Below are positions 43,983-56,600 of a stretch of DNA of 64,000 bases, in pieces. The notes under the pieces are model-generated. The model was not told the origin of the DNA. It saw only the letters and a list, made by a program, of their open reading frames with translations, and did not search any database. Source of the DNA: Hygrophila difformis (Eukaryota; Streptophyta; Magnoliopsida; Lamiales; Acanthaceae); contig JAOANR010000004.1 in the NCBI GenBank assembly GCA_030278955.1, forward strand, positions 16,802,526 through 16,866,525. Reading direction: 5' to 3'. How positions within the stretch are numbered: the first letter of the stretch is position 1; each line of letters starts with the position of its first letter. The translations under genes and the position numbers were made by a program.

Positions 43983-46271
43983 TTTACTCGATGAGCTATA
44001 CGGCAAGCTGTCGAAATGTGACTCTGGCTGAAAGAAGTGGCATTTCTCGGACACATAGTATCCGCTGATGGAGTATCAGTGGATCCGGCAAAAGTCTCTG
44101 CCGTAACTGAATGGGCAACTCCGAAAAGTCCAACGGAAATAAGGAGTTTCCTTGGATTAGCCGGATATTATAGACGATTTGTGAAGGACTTTTCAAGAAT
44201 TGCACGTCCTTTGACCCAGCTACTTAAGAAAGGAGCAAAATACGAGTGGACCGAAGCATGTGAGACATCGTTTCAAGAGCTGAAGAAACGACTCACAACC
44301 ACACCCGTATTAACATTACCATCAGAAAATGGTGACTTCGAAGTATATAGCGATGCTTCGAAGGAAGGTTTAGGTTGTGTCTTGATGCAAGACTCGAGAG
44401 TCGTAGCCTATGCATCACGCCAACTAAAACCTCACGAGGAAAATTATCCGACACATGACCTGGAGTTGGCAGCGGTCGTTTTCGCTCTAAAGATATGGAG
44501 ACATTATCTTTATGGGCGGAAGTGTCGAATGTTCACCGACCACAAGAGCTTGAAATATATATTCACTCAGAAGGAGTTGAATTTGAGACAGCGAGGGTGG
44601 TTGGAACTTATTAAAGACTACGATTTAGAGATAGCATACCACGAGGGGAAGGCGAATGTGGTAGCCGATGCCCTAAGTCGGAAAACCCAACACGTGACAA
44701 ACTCGTTGGTAATTCCGCCGGCATTGTACATGGATTTGGCAAGATTGGAGTTAGAACTTGTGCATCCTGGCATAGTGAGAGAAACGGTCAATGCCATGGT
44801 CGTAGAGACTCCAATATTAGACGAGATTCGACTCGCTCAACCGGGCGACCCGAAACTCGAGAAGATAAAAGGGTATATTGCCGAAGGAAAGGCAATAGGA
44901 TTTGCTGTCCACGAGGATGGAAGCATCCGTTTTAAAGGTAGATGGTGTGTGCCTCTTAAATGTGCCGAATTGAAGCAAAGGTTGATGGAGGAAGGGCACA
45001 ACACGCCATATTCCGTACATCCCGGAGGTGACAAGCTATACAAGGATCTGAAGAAGATCTATTGGTGGCCGGGAATGAAGAAGGAAGTGGCAAATTTCGT
45101 GGCAAGATGTCTCACCTGCCAAAGGGTTAAGGCAGTGCGACATAAACCCTTAGGATTGATGCAACCACTAGAGATTCCAAGTTGGAAGTGGGATAGCATC
45201 TCAATGGACTTTGTCTCGGGATTACCCCGATCACCTAAAGGCATGAACAAGATTTGGGTGATTGTGGATAGGCTAACGAAGACAGCCATATTTATCCCAA
45301 TGAAAGACACGTGGACTATGGACCAATTGGCCCGAGCCTACATTGATAATGTGGTACGACGACATGGAGTACCACATGATATCATTTCCGATAGAGACAG
45401 TAGATTTGTCTCTCATTTCTGGACAGAGTTACAAAAAGCTCTCGGTACTCAAATCAAAATGAGCACCGCATTCCACCCGATGACGGATGGACAAACCGAG
45501 AGAACAATCCAAACACTAGAAGACATGCTGAGAGCATGTGTGTTGGAATTCAAAGGAAATTGGGAATCTCATTTACCCTTGATTGAGTTTTCCTATAATA
45601 ATAGCTACCATGCTAGTATCGGCATGGCACCTTTCGAGGCGTTGTATGGACGAAGGTGCCGAAGCCCTTTGAGCTGGGAAGAAAACGATAAGTCCGTGGT
45701 AGTGGGACCACAACTTATCGAAGACATGACTCAACAAATCAAAGTGATTCAAGGAAAGAAGAAAGCCGCACAAGACCGTCAAAAGAGTTATGCCGACGTG
45801 AGACGACGAGACCTAGAATTTCAAGTGGGAGATAGGGTCATGCTAAAGATATCACCCATGAAGGGGGTGATGCGCTTTGGCAGACGAGGGAAGTTAAGTC
45901 CTCGATACATAGGACCTTACGAAATCCTAGAACGAGTCGGAACTCTAGCCTACCGATTGGCTTTACCGCCACACTTAGATAGAGTTCATAATGTCTTCCA
46001 TGTCTCGCAACTAAAGAAGTATGTGCCGGACCCGACACATGTACTTCAACCGGAGATAATTGAGCTCGATGAAGATTTGACTTACGAAGAAGTCCCAGTG
46101 CGTATTCTCGATACTAAGGAACAAGTAACGAGGAACAAAACCATCAAAATGATCAAGGTTCTTTGGTCAAACCACGAAAGTGAGACGGCAACTTGGGAAG
46201 TAGAATCCGACATGAGAGAACGATACCCGACATTGTTCCAAACCGATTCCGACACAGTTATGGGGACATAA
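43983..46271 (+). pseudogene. Chromovirus-type pol, 3' part (RT end - RNase H - integrase - chromodomain)
   Basis: An open frame of 744 codons from 44,037, with a one-base loss just before it (about 44,013) that separates it from LYGKLSKCD. It starts inside the reverse transcriptase after the catalytic YVDD-type site, so no polymerase activity is possible. It then has RNase H ([25 protein letters not shown]), an integrase zinc region (CLTCQR), a DDE core ([23 protein letters not shown]) and a chromodomain-like end ([13 protein letters not shown]). This is the style of Tekay/Del chromoviruses. It is inside a family-A element but ends in another element's LTR start, so it was acquired. Confidence 0.85.
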
Positions 46272-46276
46272 CTGCA

Positions 46277-46500
46277 ATCTTAAGGGGGAGAGGATGTCAT
46301 ACCCCCTAATTTTTCGTGCATTTTTGTAAACTTTTGAACTACGTTATGGCTTGATCCCTTTACCGGGTACGTAGGCAGCTTAGAAGTTTTAATTCTAAGT
46401 TCAGTCACAACATAATAAAACAAACACAAGACCTTAGCACGAGACGAGAAAAGCCGAAACACAACTTCGAGGACGAAGTTGATTCTTAAGGAGGGTAGAC
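46277..46500 (+). other. Foreign LTR start plus own polypurine tract
   Basis: AAGGGGGAGAGGA (about 46,282) is followed by TGTCATACCCCCTAAT, the usual junction of a polypurine tract and an LTR of Tekay/Del type. About 200 bases on, TTCGAGGACGAAGTT and TTAAGGAGGGTAGAC lead into the element's own LTR at 46,501. Confidence 0.65.
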
Positions 46501-49084
46501 TGTAATACCCGAGAATTTTCCAACATAAAATAAAACAATAATTAAATAAATAAACCATAAATACCATAAATAAACAAATCCAGCAAATAAAAGAAATAAA
46601 TAAAGATAAGGAAATGAGAAATGAGATTTTTACTTAAAAAGGAATTAAAGGAATTTAATTCAATAAAAGGATGGATGAATGGTACACCGAAACCCGACAC
46701 TAATGAACTCGAGTATTCGAGTCCAAGACATCCAATTAGACTGAGAATAAAATTAGAGAGAAAGTATGAACCCGAGTATACCCCGGAAATCGGAATTCGG
46801 GAGCATAGAGGGATAGAAACCCGAAAGAGAGGCGGAAAAGCACGACGGATCGCACGACCCGCCCGGACCAAAGTCCAGGCGAAGTCGGCGCGGTGGCCGC
46901 GCGGTGAAATGGCTTTAGCGCGCCACGACCGCGCCACTTCACATATTCGTTTGTTGCGTGAATCTCTCGCCCGAACGCGGATTTTTCGACTTTCGGTTGA
47001 ACATCTCTCGACTCCAGACCTTTAGGTCGGTTGTGGACGCCCTAGGGATTTAGAATTCTATAAATAAGCCCCTTGGGAGCCCCAAACAAGTTTACAAAAC
47101 CCTACAATCTTCTATACGTTCGAAACCCTAAATTCGGAGTCGATGGAAAGCACCAAACGGAGGCAGCAGCTTGGACGAAAATCCAAGGTCTCCAAACATT
47201 GTGGTAAGCTCTAGTCCAATAAATCTTTTCACGTTTCAATCCGAAAACGGATTCTAACTTCGGTTCTTTTCTTTCTACACCCCGTATCGAATCTAGATCG
47301 TAGAACCCGACGAACGGAGAGGAGGAACGGTGATCTGGAAGCCACGCCTCCAAACTAGACATCCCCGACGTTCATAGACACTGTAAGTTAACCTTACATG
47401 GTTTTGGGAGATTTTAAAACATTCGAAACCTAAAAGATTCAACAAGAACCATAAATCTGTCCACTTTTGTGTTTCTACCGACGCAACAGATTTGGTGAAT
47501 TTTTCCGACCCTTAAAACGAACTCAAACAGAAAAACTTAAAACACGAAAAACGTTCCTAAGACTTAGACCTAGCTACGGTAAAAATTTGGGAATTTTTGG
47601 AGTTGATTTGATATGTGAAAACCCGTTGAAACCGAACTGTTTGATTCTAGATCTCGAAATCTTGGACAGAACTTAGGAATGATCTTGATCACGTTTTTGA
47701 CATAGGATCTAGGCTGTTTTAGATCTTTGGCCGAACATGAAAGTTGTAGACAAATGTCTTAAGATGATCCCTGTCAAATTTAATTAAATTTGGAGTTGAA
47801 TTGATATGGTAGAATTTGAAATCTTTAAACTGTGGTGCATTAAACTCGGACAGATTTCTTCTTATGCGAAAATTGGCGATTTTGACCTACTTAGGTATCT
47901 CGGATTGAAAAAGTTAAAACACGAAAGTTGTAGATCTTGATGTTTCCGAGTAAGATATGAAATTTTGGAATTTTTGGAATTAAATCTGATTTTAGACGAA
48001 TTTTGGAGTAAACTGTGATTTACCGAAACGAAATCTTGAAATCTTGTTGAAACATGGAATTAACCTTTAGGGTTGAAACGAATTGAGATATTATTTCTAA
48101 ATTAATACAACGGAAGGCAGATTCTAAAAACCAAATCCCCTTACAAACTTGATAAATTAAATTAGGGGTGAGTGCTCTGCAGGGTGCCCCCTAACGATTC
48201 ACTTCGTGCCGTAATGGACGATGGTGACCCCGCGCGCTAAATTTGAGATATGGATTGCCTAAATGGCAAAACTTAGAGCCTACACTCTCGTGAATATCCG
48301 TATGGGTTTCCCGAGGCTCCGGAGTGGTACTGTGTATGGCTGATACGGTTGCGGCCGCCGGGCTACCGGCTAAACTTGTTGACATCGCGATACTATCGTG
48401 AAACTTTGAAATACGAAATCGGGAATGTAATGGGGATTCTAAATTAAAGTAAATTAGATTAAATTATGTTGTTGTCTAATTAAATTATTTAAATGCTTTA
48501 TTTAAATTATGGCTTTTGTGATTAAACCATGTGGTATGTGTTATTAAATAAAGCCTGAGATAAATTATGCTATTGGATATGGATTAGATGAAACTAAATA
48601 TTATGTTATTATCATGCTTTTGTTAAATTACTAAATTTATGGCTTTTAAACCCTACGATCATGCATGTGTTAACTTACTCAGCAATTTTGCTGACCAAAA
48701 CCATTTTTATTCCTTTCTTTACAGAATATGTGGAATGAGCATGTGTGAGCACGAATCATGCATGGGATTTTGGGGATTGTTATTTTGCTTTTAAATTTCG
48801 TACTTAGACTATATTATGAACGGGCCTGTTTAACCCGTGGTTTGGCCATGTCGGCCCCTTTTATATTTTCCGCTGCGATATTGTACTAAACTAAATATTT
48901 CCGTTGCGCTATGCTATTATTATTTTCGAATTATATTGTATGGGCTATTTTGAATGCTTTAAATGTTTTAAATACTGCAATACCTAGCCTTGCATCTCTT
49001 TAGTAAGCTCGGAGAAACCGTGTCTTACTAGGGAGATGTGGCGGTGACATCCCGACCTGGGTGACCAAAAACCGGGGTGTTACA
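46501..49084 (+). repeat. 3' LTR of copy 4
   Basis: Same length as the 5' LTR with about 24 substitutions and no length change that I see. It ends GGTGTTACA followed by TATAC. The second transposase intron half follows. Confidence 0.95.
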
Positions 49085-50013
49085 TATACTGTCAGTGTAG
49101 TGCAGTATAGTTTGAAAGGCACAATGGTACCAGAAGGACATATGTTCATTACATTTTTTATGGATGACAGGTGCTGAGGAAGTACCCGTACAAGGACAAA
49201 AATTACTGGACAGGGGTCTTCAAGGTTGTTGCATACGCGGCAACTTATGACGAGATGATCCGGCACCTAAATTCCATACTTCAAGCAATGCCTACTTCAT
49301 CAGCATGGCTTGAAAATGCGGATCCTCATCAATGGGCGAATTCAGTTTTCCCGGGGAACAAATGGGGCGTAATGAACACGAATCTTGTCGAGAGTTGGAA
49401 TGCCTGGATGAAGAAGGCCAGACACCTGCGGCCATTTGCAATGCTTGATAAAATAAGGTCGAAGATCATGAAGATGATGAACGAGAAGCGAGAGGCAGGA
49501 GCTCGGATGACTGGAAAAATGTGCCCGGAACGAGCAAAAAAACTGAATAGGTCTTACTATGCGTCCGGTGAAATGGATCTGCAGCGAGCGGCAGGTTCGT
49601 TGTTTGAGGTTCGTGACCATGGTATAATACATGCTGTGGATGTGGATCGGATGACCTGTACTTGCGGGTGCTGGCAGTTATTGAGGATCCCATGCAAGCA
49701 CGGGTGCGCAGCCATCGAGCAAATGCAGGGTAATATTCACTATTACTGCGATCCATTTTACACTGTTGAGTACTACAGGACAACGTACGACGGAGTGATC
49801 TATCCTATGTTGATGGAAAGTGATAACGTGGGCGGTGGCATTGAGGAGGAGTTCGTACTGCCTCCAGATGTTTGCGTGCAGCCAGGGCGGAGGAAGACAC
49901 GACGGATACCATCCCAGACCGAAACGAGCAGGGGAAGATGCGGGTTGTGCCGAAGGGGTGGGCATAACAGAACGACCTGCAAGGAAGCACACCGGTACAC
50001 TGGTGTTCAGTGA

Positions 50014-50336
50014 CCCAGTTGTAAGGACGCATACCGACACATTTTTTATATTTTTGACCACATGACACAACTGTGTCACTTTGGTGCTGATTGCTTCAGA
50101 CACTGTGGTATACCACATATTGGCATGTAATATTTTTTTGGAACATGTCTGGTACAGCTTTGACTTGATAGGTGGTATTTTTGTATATGGTTTCAGTTTT
50201 TGAAACGATCCTTGGTAAGGAAGGTTTCAATACGTGATACCATGTAAATGCAAAGAAGTAACTTTCGCCGGTTCTTATTTAATATGGATGGCTTCTTATT
50301 CGATGTTGCTGCATGAACTTCATGTTTTGAATTAAA
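50014..50336 (+). other. Downstream of the MULE transposase gene
   Basis: No gene. A T-rich 3' UTR-like stretch before the tandem array. Confidence 0.5.
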
Positions 50337-51595
50337 GTGTTTGGATGCCACTGGACATTGTTCTTGTGATGTACTTCTCTGCTTGAAGATAGCACAATTA
50401 TGTTTGAACCTTACTCACATAATGTTTGGATGAACAATTGTGGCACATAGGGTTGGGGGAATGTGTTAATGAAGCTTGTTCGTGCTTCATTCAACATAAT
50501 CAATCATATGGATTCGTTATGAGTGTAAATTAAAGTGTTTGGATGCCATTAACGAGCTCAAATCAACAACTTAGTACATAGGACTGTGTGGTTACCCAAC
50601 AATACACCACACAAGGACTTGGACTACACTGGACATTGTTCTTGTGATGTACTCCTCTGCTTGGAGATAGCATCATTATGTTTGAACCTTACTCACATAA
50701 TTTTTGGATGCACAATTGTGACACATAGGGTTGGGGGAATGTGTTAATGAAGCTTGTTCGTGCTTCATTCAACATAATCAATCATATGGATTCGTTATGA
50801 GTGTAAATTAAAGTGTTTGGATGCCATTAACGAGCTTAAATCAACAACATAGTATATAGGACTTTGTGGTTACCCAACAACACACCACACAAGGACTTGG
50901 ACTACACTGGACATTGTTCTTGTGATGTACTCCCCTGCTTGGAGATAGCACTATTATGTTTGAACCTTACTCACATAATGTTTGGATGCACAATTGTGGC
51001 ATATAGGGTTGGGGGAATGTGTTAATGAAGCTTGTTCGTGCTTCATTCAACATAATCAATCATATGGATTCGTTATGAGTGTACATTAAAGTGTTTGGAT
51101 GCCATTAACGAGCTCAAATCTACAACTTGGTACATAGGACTGTGTGGTTACCCAACAACACACCACACAAGGACTTGGACTACACTGGACATTGTTCTTG
51201 TGATGTACTCCTCTGCTTGGAGATAGCACCATTATGTTTGAACCTCACTCACATAATGTTTGGATGCACAATTGTGGCACATAGGGTTGGGGGAATGTGT
51301 TAATGAAGGTTGTTCGTGCTTCATTCAACATAATCAATCATATGGATTCGTTATGAGTGTAAATTAAAGTGTTTGGATGCCAGTAACGAGCTCAAATCAA
51401 CAACTTAGTACATAGGACTGTGTGGTTACCCAACAACACACCACACAAGGACTTGGACTACACTGGACATTTTTCTTGTGATGTACAACTCTGCTTGGAG
51501 ATAGCACCATTATGTTTGAACCTTACTCACATAATGTTTGGATGCACAATTGTGGCACATAGGGTTGGGGGAATGTGTTAATGAAGTTTGTTCGT
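50337..51595. repeat. Tandem array with exact 278-bp period (large MULE)
   Basis: GTGTTTGGATGCC starts units at 50,337, 50,535, 50,813, 51,091 and 51,369. The spacing is 278, 278 and 278 after a first unit with about 80 bases missing. Units differ at few positions. They are homologous to the A/B monomers of the small MULE, sharing GATGTACTCCTCT, TAGGGTTGGG and TTAAAGTG. Confidence 0.9.
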
Positions 51596-51905
51596 GATCA
51601 AGGGTAGATTATGAACAAACAAATATAGTTCGGACCACAACGAATCAGTAACAATCAGAATAATATTCTATTCGTCATGTATGGTGCTATCATAAGGAAA
51701 GGTTGGTACCAAATGAAAGGACGGTATTGTTTCATGGATTTCCCCTCAATTAGTACAGATGGGACCACCAACCATCCATTCATGACTTCATTTCTTGCAG
51801 GAAATCTGCCAAGTGCAGAGAAGAATCTCTGAAAAGTAACTTTATGTCATCCTCACACTTCCCAATTTTGACCCCTCATGACCGGTCTCCAAAGCCTCCA
51901 ATCTC

Positions 51906-51912
51906 TATATAA
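51906..51912 (+). promoter_or_regulatory. TATA box of the GRF zinc finger gene
   Basis: TATATAA about 90 bases before the ATG at 51,998, just after the tandem array. Confidence 0.45.
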
Positions 51913-51997
51913 CCTATCCATCCACCATAATTTTCAGAGCATCCCTCTTTCTAACACTAACATTTTTTTTGCCTTTAGCAATCTAAATCCAGAAGCG

Positions 51998-52421
51998 ATG
52001 GATTATAGCGGCAGGAATTCTCAAAACACAGCTGGAAGAGTGGCGGTCGATCGACACACACTAGATACTATGGATTTACGGTTTCCGCATACGGTGTGAA
52101 TGCGGTAATAGGGCTGACATTTGCGTTGTCGACTCAACGATAAACGGGAATGAGGGCAGGTTGTATTACTCTTGCCTTCACCACGAAAGGCGCGTATTTG
52201 TAGGTTGGGTCACACCAATCAGTGCACATTTTGTACCTATTGAGAATACACACGATCCCACACAAGAAGACATGCAAATGAACTCCGTAGATCCAAGTCG
52301 TGGTGTGCATATGTCAACCGGCTCGGTTATGGAAGGAATAAGCCCGCTGCACGCCACCAACGAAGGTGATGGTGGTGAAATGCACGCCGCCCTTGAAGCT
52401 GGTGGTGGGGAAATGTATTGA
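51998..52421 (+). pseudogene. Small GRF-type zinc finger gene of the MULE
   Basis: An ATG frame (MDYSGRN) shifts by one before 52,095. The second frame then gives CECGNRADIC, GRLYYSC and VFVGW, the order of a GRF zinc finger (Cys pair, GR-aromatic-Y-x-C, aromatic end). The fourth Cys position is Arg (CGC, one transition from TGC), so the finger is probably broken. A Glu/Met/Gly-rich tail follows to a stop at 52,421. GRF fingers bind nucleic acid in some proteins. It lies between the transposase and the protease genes and meets the latter tail to tail. Confidence 0.6.
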
Positions 52422-52845
52422 AAATGTTGTGTTATGCTTGTATTTGCGTGGGTAATTCATGTAATGGCCAAATGAAGTGTCGGATTGTTCGCACACTTTT
52501 TGTTTCCATATAACTTTAGTATTGAAGCATTCGAACAGTGGTATACATTCGTTCATGACGTCGGTATTTATGCCATTAACGGTTTGCGTATACACGAACA
52601 TTGGTATACATGTCATAGAACGACCAATTATCCCATAACAGTTAACATCATCCCATAAGATTAAGGCAAAATGGTGAAATACCAATTAGTACATATCCCA
52701 TCAGTACCAGATAAAACTAAATACGATAAATGACCAAACAACAAACATGACCAAACAACCAAACACGACAATCCTGCAGCATCCATAATAGTTAAACTCC
52801 ATCTCAAACCAACAACAAATCCAGAAGTAGAAACATCATAACAGT
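52422..52845. other. Spacer between the convergent zinc finger and protease genes
   Basis: No gene. Part of it (about 52,676-52,800) matches 33,240-33,340 of the small MULE. Confidence 0.6.
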
Positions 52846-53129
52846 TCAAGTCGTCGGGTCAGCCACGTTGTCAGCATCAATGTCCATTGGACGTGGAATA
52901 TCAGCATTGGGAGCAGAAACACCAGACTTGTCAGAGGGGGCACCACCATGCACTGCACTTTGCACATCAGTACCTACGGAAGGAGCACCAGACAATGTCA
53001 CTGGAGCAATGGGATCAAGGGTAGCAGTGGGATTTTTTTGGTCAACTGGCAAACCAAGTACGGCCGATGTGTCGACAATGCGGAGAGGGACCGGAGCATG
53101 CACTTGGAGCGTATCGGGGTGAACGGGGA

Positions 53130-53390
53130 TGTCCGGGGTGGGGACAGCACTATGCACTGGGACCGGATCAATGACATGTGAAGCGGTGGGTGCAGCCGTT
53201 TTGACTGGGGGTGGATCAACGTGCAAAGTGCTCGGGGCAGCCGCCTGAAGGGGGTGGTGTTCGGGGTGGGGACAGCACTATGCACTGGGATCGGATCAAC
53301 TACATGTGAAGTGGTGGGTGCAGCCGTGTTGACTGGGGGTGGATCAACGTGCGAAGTGCTCGGGGTAGCCGCCTGAAGGGGGTGGTGTCC
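53130..53390 (-). repeat. 128-bp tandem duplication in the protease gene tail
   Basis: GGTGGGGACAGCACTATGC at about 53,138 recurs at about 53,266. The period of 128 is not a multiple of three, so the frame shifts between copies. Confidence 0.75.
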
Positions 53391-53469
53391 GGATTGCTAA
53401 GGGTAGTATCAGCCACCATTGTAAGGTTGGTGTTGGTCCCATCAACAATGGTATCAACAGTATCTGCAG

Positions 53470-53660
53470 CATTCCCTGTCCCCTTGTCGGTCGCCTGGTC
53501 CGTCACTGGTGCTGCCTCCTTCTCCGTCCCCTTCTCGGCAGCCTGGTCCATCACTGGGGTTGCCTCCATCTCCGTCCCCTTCTCGGCAGCCTGGTCCGTC
53601 ACTAGGGCTGCCTCTGTCTCCATCCCCTTCCTGGTCGCCTGGTCCGTCACTGGGGCTGCC
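53470..53660 (-). repeat. 48-bp coding repeat, four units
   Basis: Four 16-residue units of the type VTDQAAEKGTEMEATP. The variable third-base pattern suggests old tandem growth in a disordered tail. Confidence 0.75.
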
Positions 53661-56600
53661 TCTTTCGCCCGCTCCTCCTCCCTCTCTTTCTCCATGGCCT
53701 GGTCTGCCTCTTTCGCCCGCTCCTCATTAGTTCGGTTCCCGTCAACAAGCAATTGGAGTGCCACCCGAGAACGATATGCTTTGATATCGGCAGTGACCTC
53801 CGTATCCCAGAAAGCCTTGGTATCGCGCACAAAAGCCTCCATCCACCACATAACATGTACGCCACAGTCAACCGAGGTATCCGACTGCTGTCTACATGTC
53901 TTCCGATTCACCATGTGAGGATCGAAATCCAAATCATGCCTTTGGATGAAATACCACCTCAAGAAATTTGCCTATGCATACAATAAACACCATAGCTTCA
54001 AAACACAAACACTACAGACAGTGTGAAAATGCACTATACTATAGGATTGTGTGAAATACTAACCACTCTGAGTATTGCCATGTTATCGCTGAGCCCACAT
54101 TGAATTGTATACCACGACCTCCTTCGCATTCAAGTCCAACACAATGAGAAACCAATGGAACGAGATGGTCACGAGCACCAAAACGTAATCCAACCCCTCA
54201 TCAAACATCTTGTCCATCACATCGAATTCTCTCTTTCCCGGTAGCAACATATCCATCCAAAGTTTGTCATACTGCCTTCCAGTTAGGGTGGCCTTTTTAG
54301 AGGCATCGCTCATCAGCTGTAGAATATTCGACTGCTTGCCGAACGAAACAACTATAGGTTAACAAATTCAATGATGCCAGAAAGGATACAAGTTATTTAT
54401 TAAGCTCAAATCGTACCGTCGTGTACGGGCTAAGGAATGCCAGCCTTGTCTGAACATCATATGCAACCTGATAACTTTGACCACACAAATACGCGGCCCA
54501 ACAACCTAGTAAGTCATTGCACGCAGCGTCGTTGAACAAAAGGAGTACCACACCCGATGGTTCGACGGCGTATATTCCCTGGCTCCAGACAAACTTGATG
54601 CTGTATAGGAAAGGGATACAGATTATTAAACAACGCATCATAGATCAAAGGTGTACTATACTACACCTGTAAACATGTAATACCAAATAACACTGAATAT
54701 ACCTCTCATCTATAACATCGATGAACCGCTCAATCGTCTCCCGATTCGCTTCCGACAAAGAAAGCCTTCCTGCATAGCCCCTCTTACCGGCATACTTCTC
54801 TCGGATCTCTATATCTTTGTTCTTCTTCACCTCATCGGCTTTGTCCTGTCCATTATTCTATGCACCGTGGTAAAAGCACTAACACACCACTCTATTTGAG
54901 ACATAATACCATAGTTATACTTACCTTCTTCTTTTGATTTTTCTTAACAGGTGACTTCATATCCAGCTTTCGATTAACACGCGGCTTAACGTTGCGAGTT
55001 GTAGGCGACGAGATGCGGGTGCTCGCCTTCCGTTTCGTCGGCAGAGCCACTGTAATCAGGGGATTAGGGGTGAGCAACTTTATGGTACAGTATTGGATTA
55101 ATGAATTATTCACAACAATACCTTTTTCCACTATGCTAGCCGTCGGACCTTGGACCGCCATGTCGTACGAGTCATCCGAACCCTCGTCCTCGCTTGCCGC
55201 CGAACTGACCTCGTCGTCGCCTTATTGGGATTGGCCAGACTCATCCACCTCGTACTCGCTACCCGAAGCAGCCTCGTGTTGTGATGCCTGCTCGCTGCCC
55301 TCGCTCTCGCTATCTGATCCAATCTCCGTGCTTTCCGTTTCATCACTTCCAATCTCCTGTACGTCCTCTCCACTTGCTTCATCCTGTGTTAATGTAAACA
55401 CATGAACAACACTCGAATACACAGTCAGCGACATTGTGGATGAATAATATACCAGAGCAACCAAAAGGCCAATTGTACAACAGTGATGATAAATATATAC
55501 CAACCAGCGATGCTATGACAACACTTTAACAAAACACCTACAATTTCATTAAAATGTTCACTGTACCTCTATCGCCGCAGTCATGTCCACTCTCTCATCC
55601 TCGAATTTCTTTTTCTCCACAACCTTCTTCTTCAGTAGGCGCTTTGGTGTCTTCTTCTTACGGGGTATCTCGTCCGCGAGCCCATCAACCTCCATGATCG
55701 CCGACGAACCCTCCGGGGTGGGCACCACCTGGGTCACAAATTTCTTCTCCCGCCTAGTTATCTCAAATTTTCGCGCTTGGCTTGCCCTCAATCTGAGGAG
55801 ATCAGTCCGACATTCATGCAAACGTCTGTGTCTCTCCTGCCACTTAAGAAATCGCGGGACGACCGGCTTGGCTATGGCTTTTGCCATTCATGGAAATCTT
55901 TCATAGAACCATCCCTACACAACCACAATTTCACGTGGTTACAGTTCAGCCAAAAATGAGAATGGTATTATGGATCGGTAGGTATAGTTTTTTCCAAGCA
56001 TATGTATGTTGCATTTTTGGTACACCATGCCTTGCGTTTTATAGTACTAGTATGAACTTACCAGAACACCAGTCGTGCATCCGTCCACATATATCTTCCC
56101 TTCCGTACGGCGTCTCATTGAATCCACAACAAAATCAAACGCTGCCTCCCCCCAACTATATTCATCGAGTCTGTGCAGTTTGTCCACGTGGTGGACAAGA
56201 AATTCGAGTAGTCTCAGGGAGGATGTCGGAAATAGAAGACTACTAAATACAACCAGAACAAACGCCCTCTTTATCATGTTCCGTCCCGACCAACTGCTGC
56301 ATCAAATCGACGACATCGTCCCTCTTCAGTTGTCCGCCTTTCTTTCCAAAATACTTGCGCTTGAAGGATGACTTTTGCTCACAGTCGGTGTTCACGTACA
56401 AACCTGTGTGTTGGAGTCCCAACACCACTGAAAATTCCCACGACTTGAAGGGCAAGTAAAATCCCTCCCCGAATTGAAATGCGCACCTCTTAGTGTCGAA
56501 TCGCTCCAAAAGCGATTGGAGCCTGGTCTTGCTTTGATATTGTGCTTCCACCTTTTGAAAAATGATAGAAAGGCGTCATCTGTATGGCTTTTTTCTGTTG

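Larger units (their letters stand above)
37921..49084 (+). mobile_element. Family-A LTR retrotransposon, copy 4 (complete, young, chimeric)
   Basis: Two 2,584-bp LTRs (37,921-40,504 and 46,501-49,084) differ at about two dozen positions by my count. TATAC flanks it at 37,916-37,920 and 49,085-49,089. Inside are a primer site, a coiled-coil ORF, an antisense gene and the 3' part of a chromovirus-type polymerase gene. There is no gag and no complete reverse transcriptase, so it must have moved with proteins from another element. It lies inside an intron of the MULE transposase gene, in the same direction. Confidence 0.93.
35963..50013 (+). pseudogene. MuDR-type transposase (mudrA-like), interrupted by a retrotransposon in an intron
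   Basis: Exons: 35,963 to about 36,300 (N-terminal PB1-like segment), about 36,771-37,549, 37,681-37,889 and 49,171-50,013. Introns: about 36,300-36,770, 37,550-37,680 and 37,890-49,170; the last contains the whole retrotransposon at 37,921-49,084. The joins keep the frame. The catalytic triad is visible: Asp in ELDGTH (37,456), Asp in FSDRHSG (37,791) and Glu in NLVESWNAW (49,390). A SWIM zinc finger (CTCGCW..IPCKHGC) and a CCHC-like CGLCRRGGHNRTTC end it. Stops TAG at 37,150-37,152 and 37,701-37,703 kill it. When intact, it cuts and moves MULEs by their inverted repeats. Confidence 0.85.
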
